The position numbers were made by a program, and so were the translations under genes. The notes below the pieces were generated by a model. The model did not search any database, was not told where the DNA came from, and saw only the letters and a program-made list of their open reading frames with translations. DNA of 32,027 nucleotides from Candidatus Helarchaeota archaeon (GTDB lineage: Archaea; Asgardarchaeota; Lokiarchaeia; Helarchaeales; JABXJV01): assembly GCA_013375355.1 (NCBI GenBank), contig JABXJV010000186.1, positions 1 to 32,027 on the forward strand, written 5' to 3'. This document shows, piece by piece, positions 32,003 to 32,027 of this stretch. Each line of letters begins with the position of its first letter. Position 1 is the stretch's first letter.

Positions 32003-32027
32003 ATGGTTAGGAAAAACAAGGTAAAAA
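32003..32027 (+). CDS. Start of a further gene, cut by the window end
   Basis: ATG at 32003 preceded by AGGTGA (31991-31996) begins MVRKNKVK and runs off the window. A basic start is all that is visible; no family can be given. Confidence 0.55.

Overview
The window reads as an AT-rich archaeal chromosome segment, most likely from an Asgard (Promethearchaeota, Lokiarchaeia-like) lineage. Pointers are archaeal-type phosphoglycerate mutase, CTP-dependent riboflavin kinase, RibL-type FAD synthetase, phosphoseryl-tRNA synthetase (SepRS), a four-subunit 2-oxoacid:ferredoxin oxidoreductase, a Fae-Hps fusion, GGTGA-type ribosome binding sites, tRNA genes with introns at unusual positions, long leucine-rich-repeat proteins and, most strikingly, an RNA polymerase subunit H with the N-terminal jaw domain normally seen in eukaryotic RPB5. 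The lineage is inferred from gene content only.

Layout. 1-2512: an edge ORF fragment, a four-helix membrane protein and an orphan 467-residue protein. 2531-6760: phosphoglycerate mutase, a YtcJ-like amidohydrolase and an enolase-superfamily enzyme. 6824-9844: a winged-helix/nuclease-like protein, a small winged-helix protein directly upstream of fae-hps, and a 60-bp remnant of a second fae-hps 3' end. 9916-15976: a four-gene, visibly GC-richer operon on the minus strand (FAD oxidase, CCG-type Fe-S protein, two paralogous FAD oxidases), divergent from a FilR1-type regulator at 16210, with inverted-repeat candidate operators between them. 17063-18692: B12-binding radical SAM protein and a small orphan. 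18740-19853: RPB5-like rpoH and three tRNA genes (Leu-GAG, Thr-CGU, Lys-CUU) that together hold four introns, all outside the usual 37/38 site. 20069-26431: RibL and RibK in convergent overlap, then a minus-strand run of an endonuclease V with altered active-site residues, a HEAT-like protein, a 21-repeat LRR protein, SepRS and an unknown 151-residue protein. 26543-30525: an orphan, a 32-residue single-helix peptide, a perfect 13-bp hairpin and the gamma-delta-alpha-beta oxidoreductase operon. 30537-32027: a PC4-like/proline-rich tail protein, a structured element closed by a perfect 12-bp stem, and the first codons of another gene.

How it fits together. Phosphoglycerate mutase and the 2-oxoacid oxidoreductase belong to ferredoxin-linked central carbon metabolism. 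Fae-Hps links formaldehyde and pentose phosphates. RibK and RibL make FMN and FAD, cofactors the three flavoproteins of the 10-16 kb operon would need. SepRS points to tRNA-dependent cysteine synthesis. The strongest leads are the eukaryote-like RPB5, the multi-intron tRNA cluster, the N-for-D endonuclease V and the FAD/Fe-S operon.
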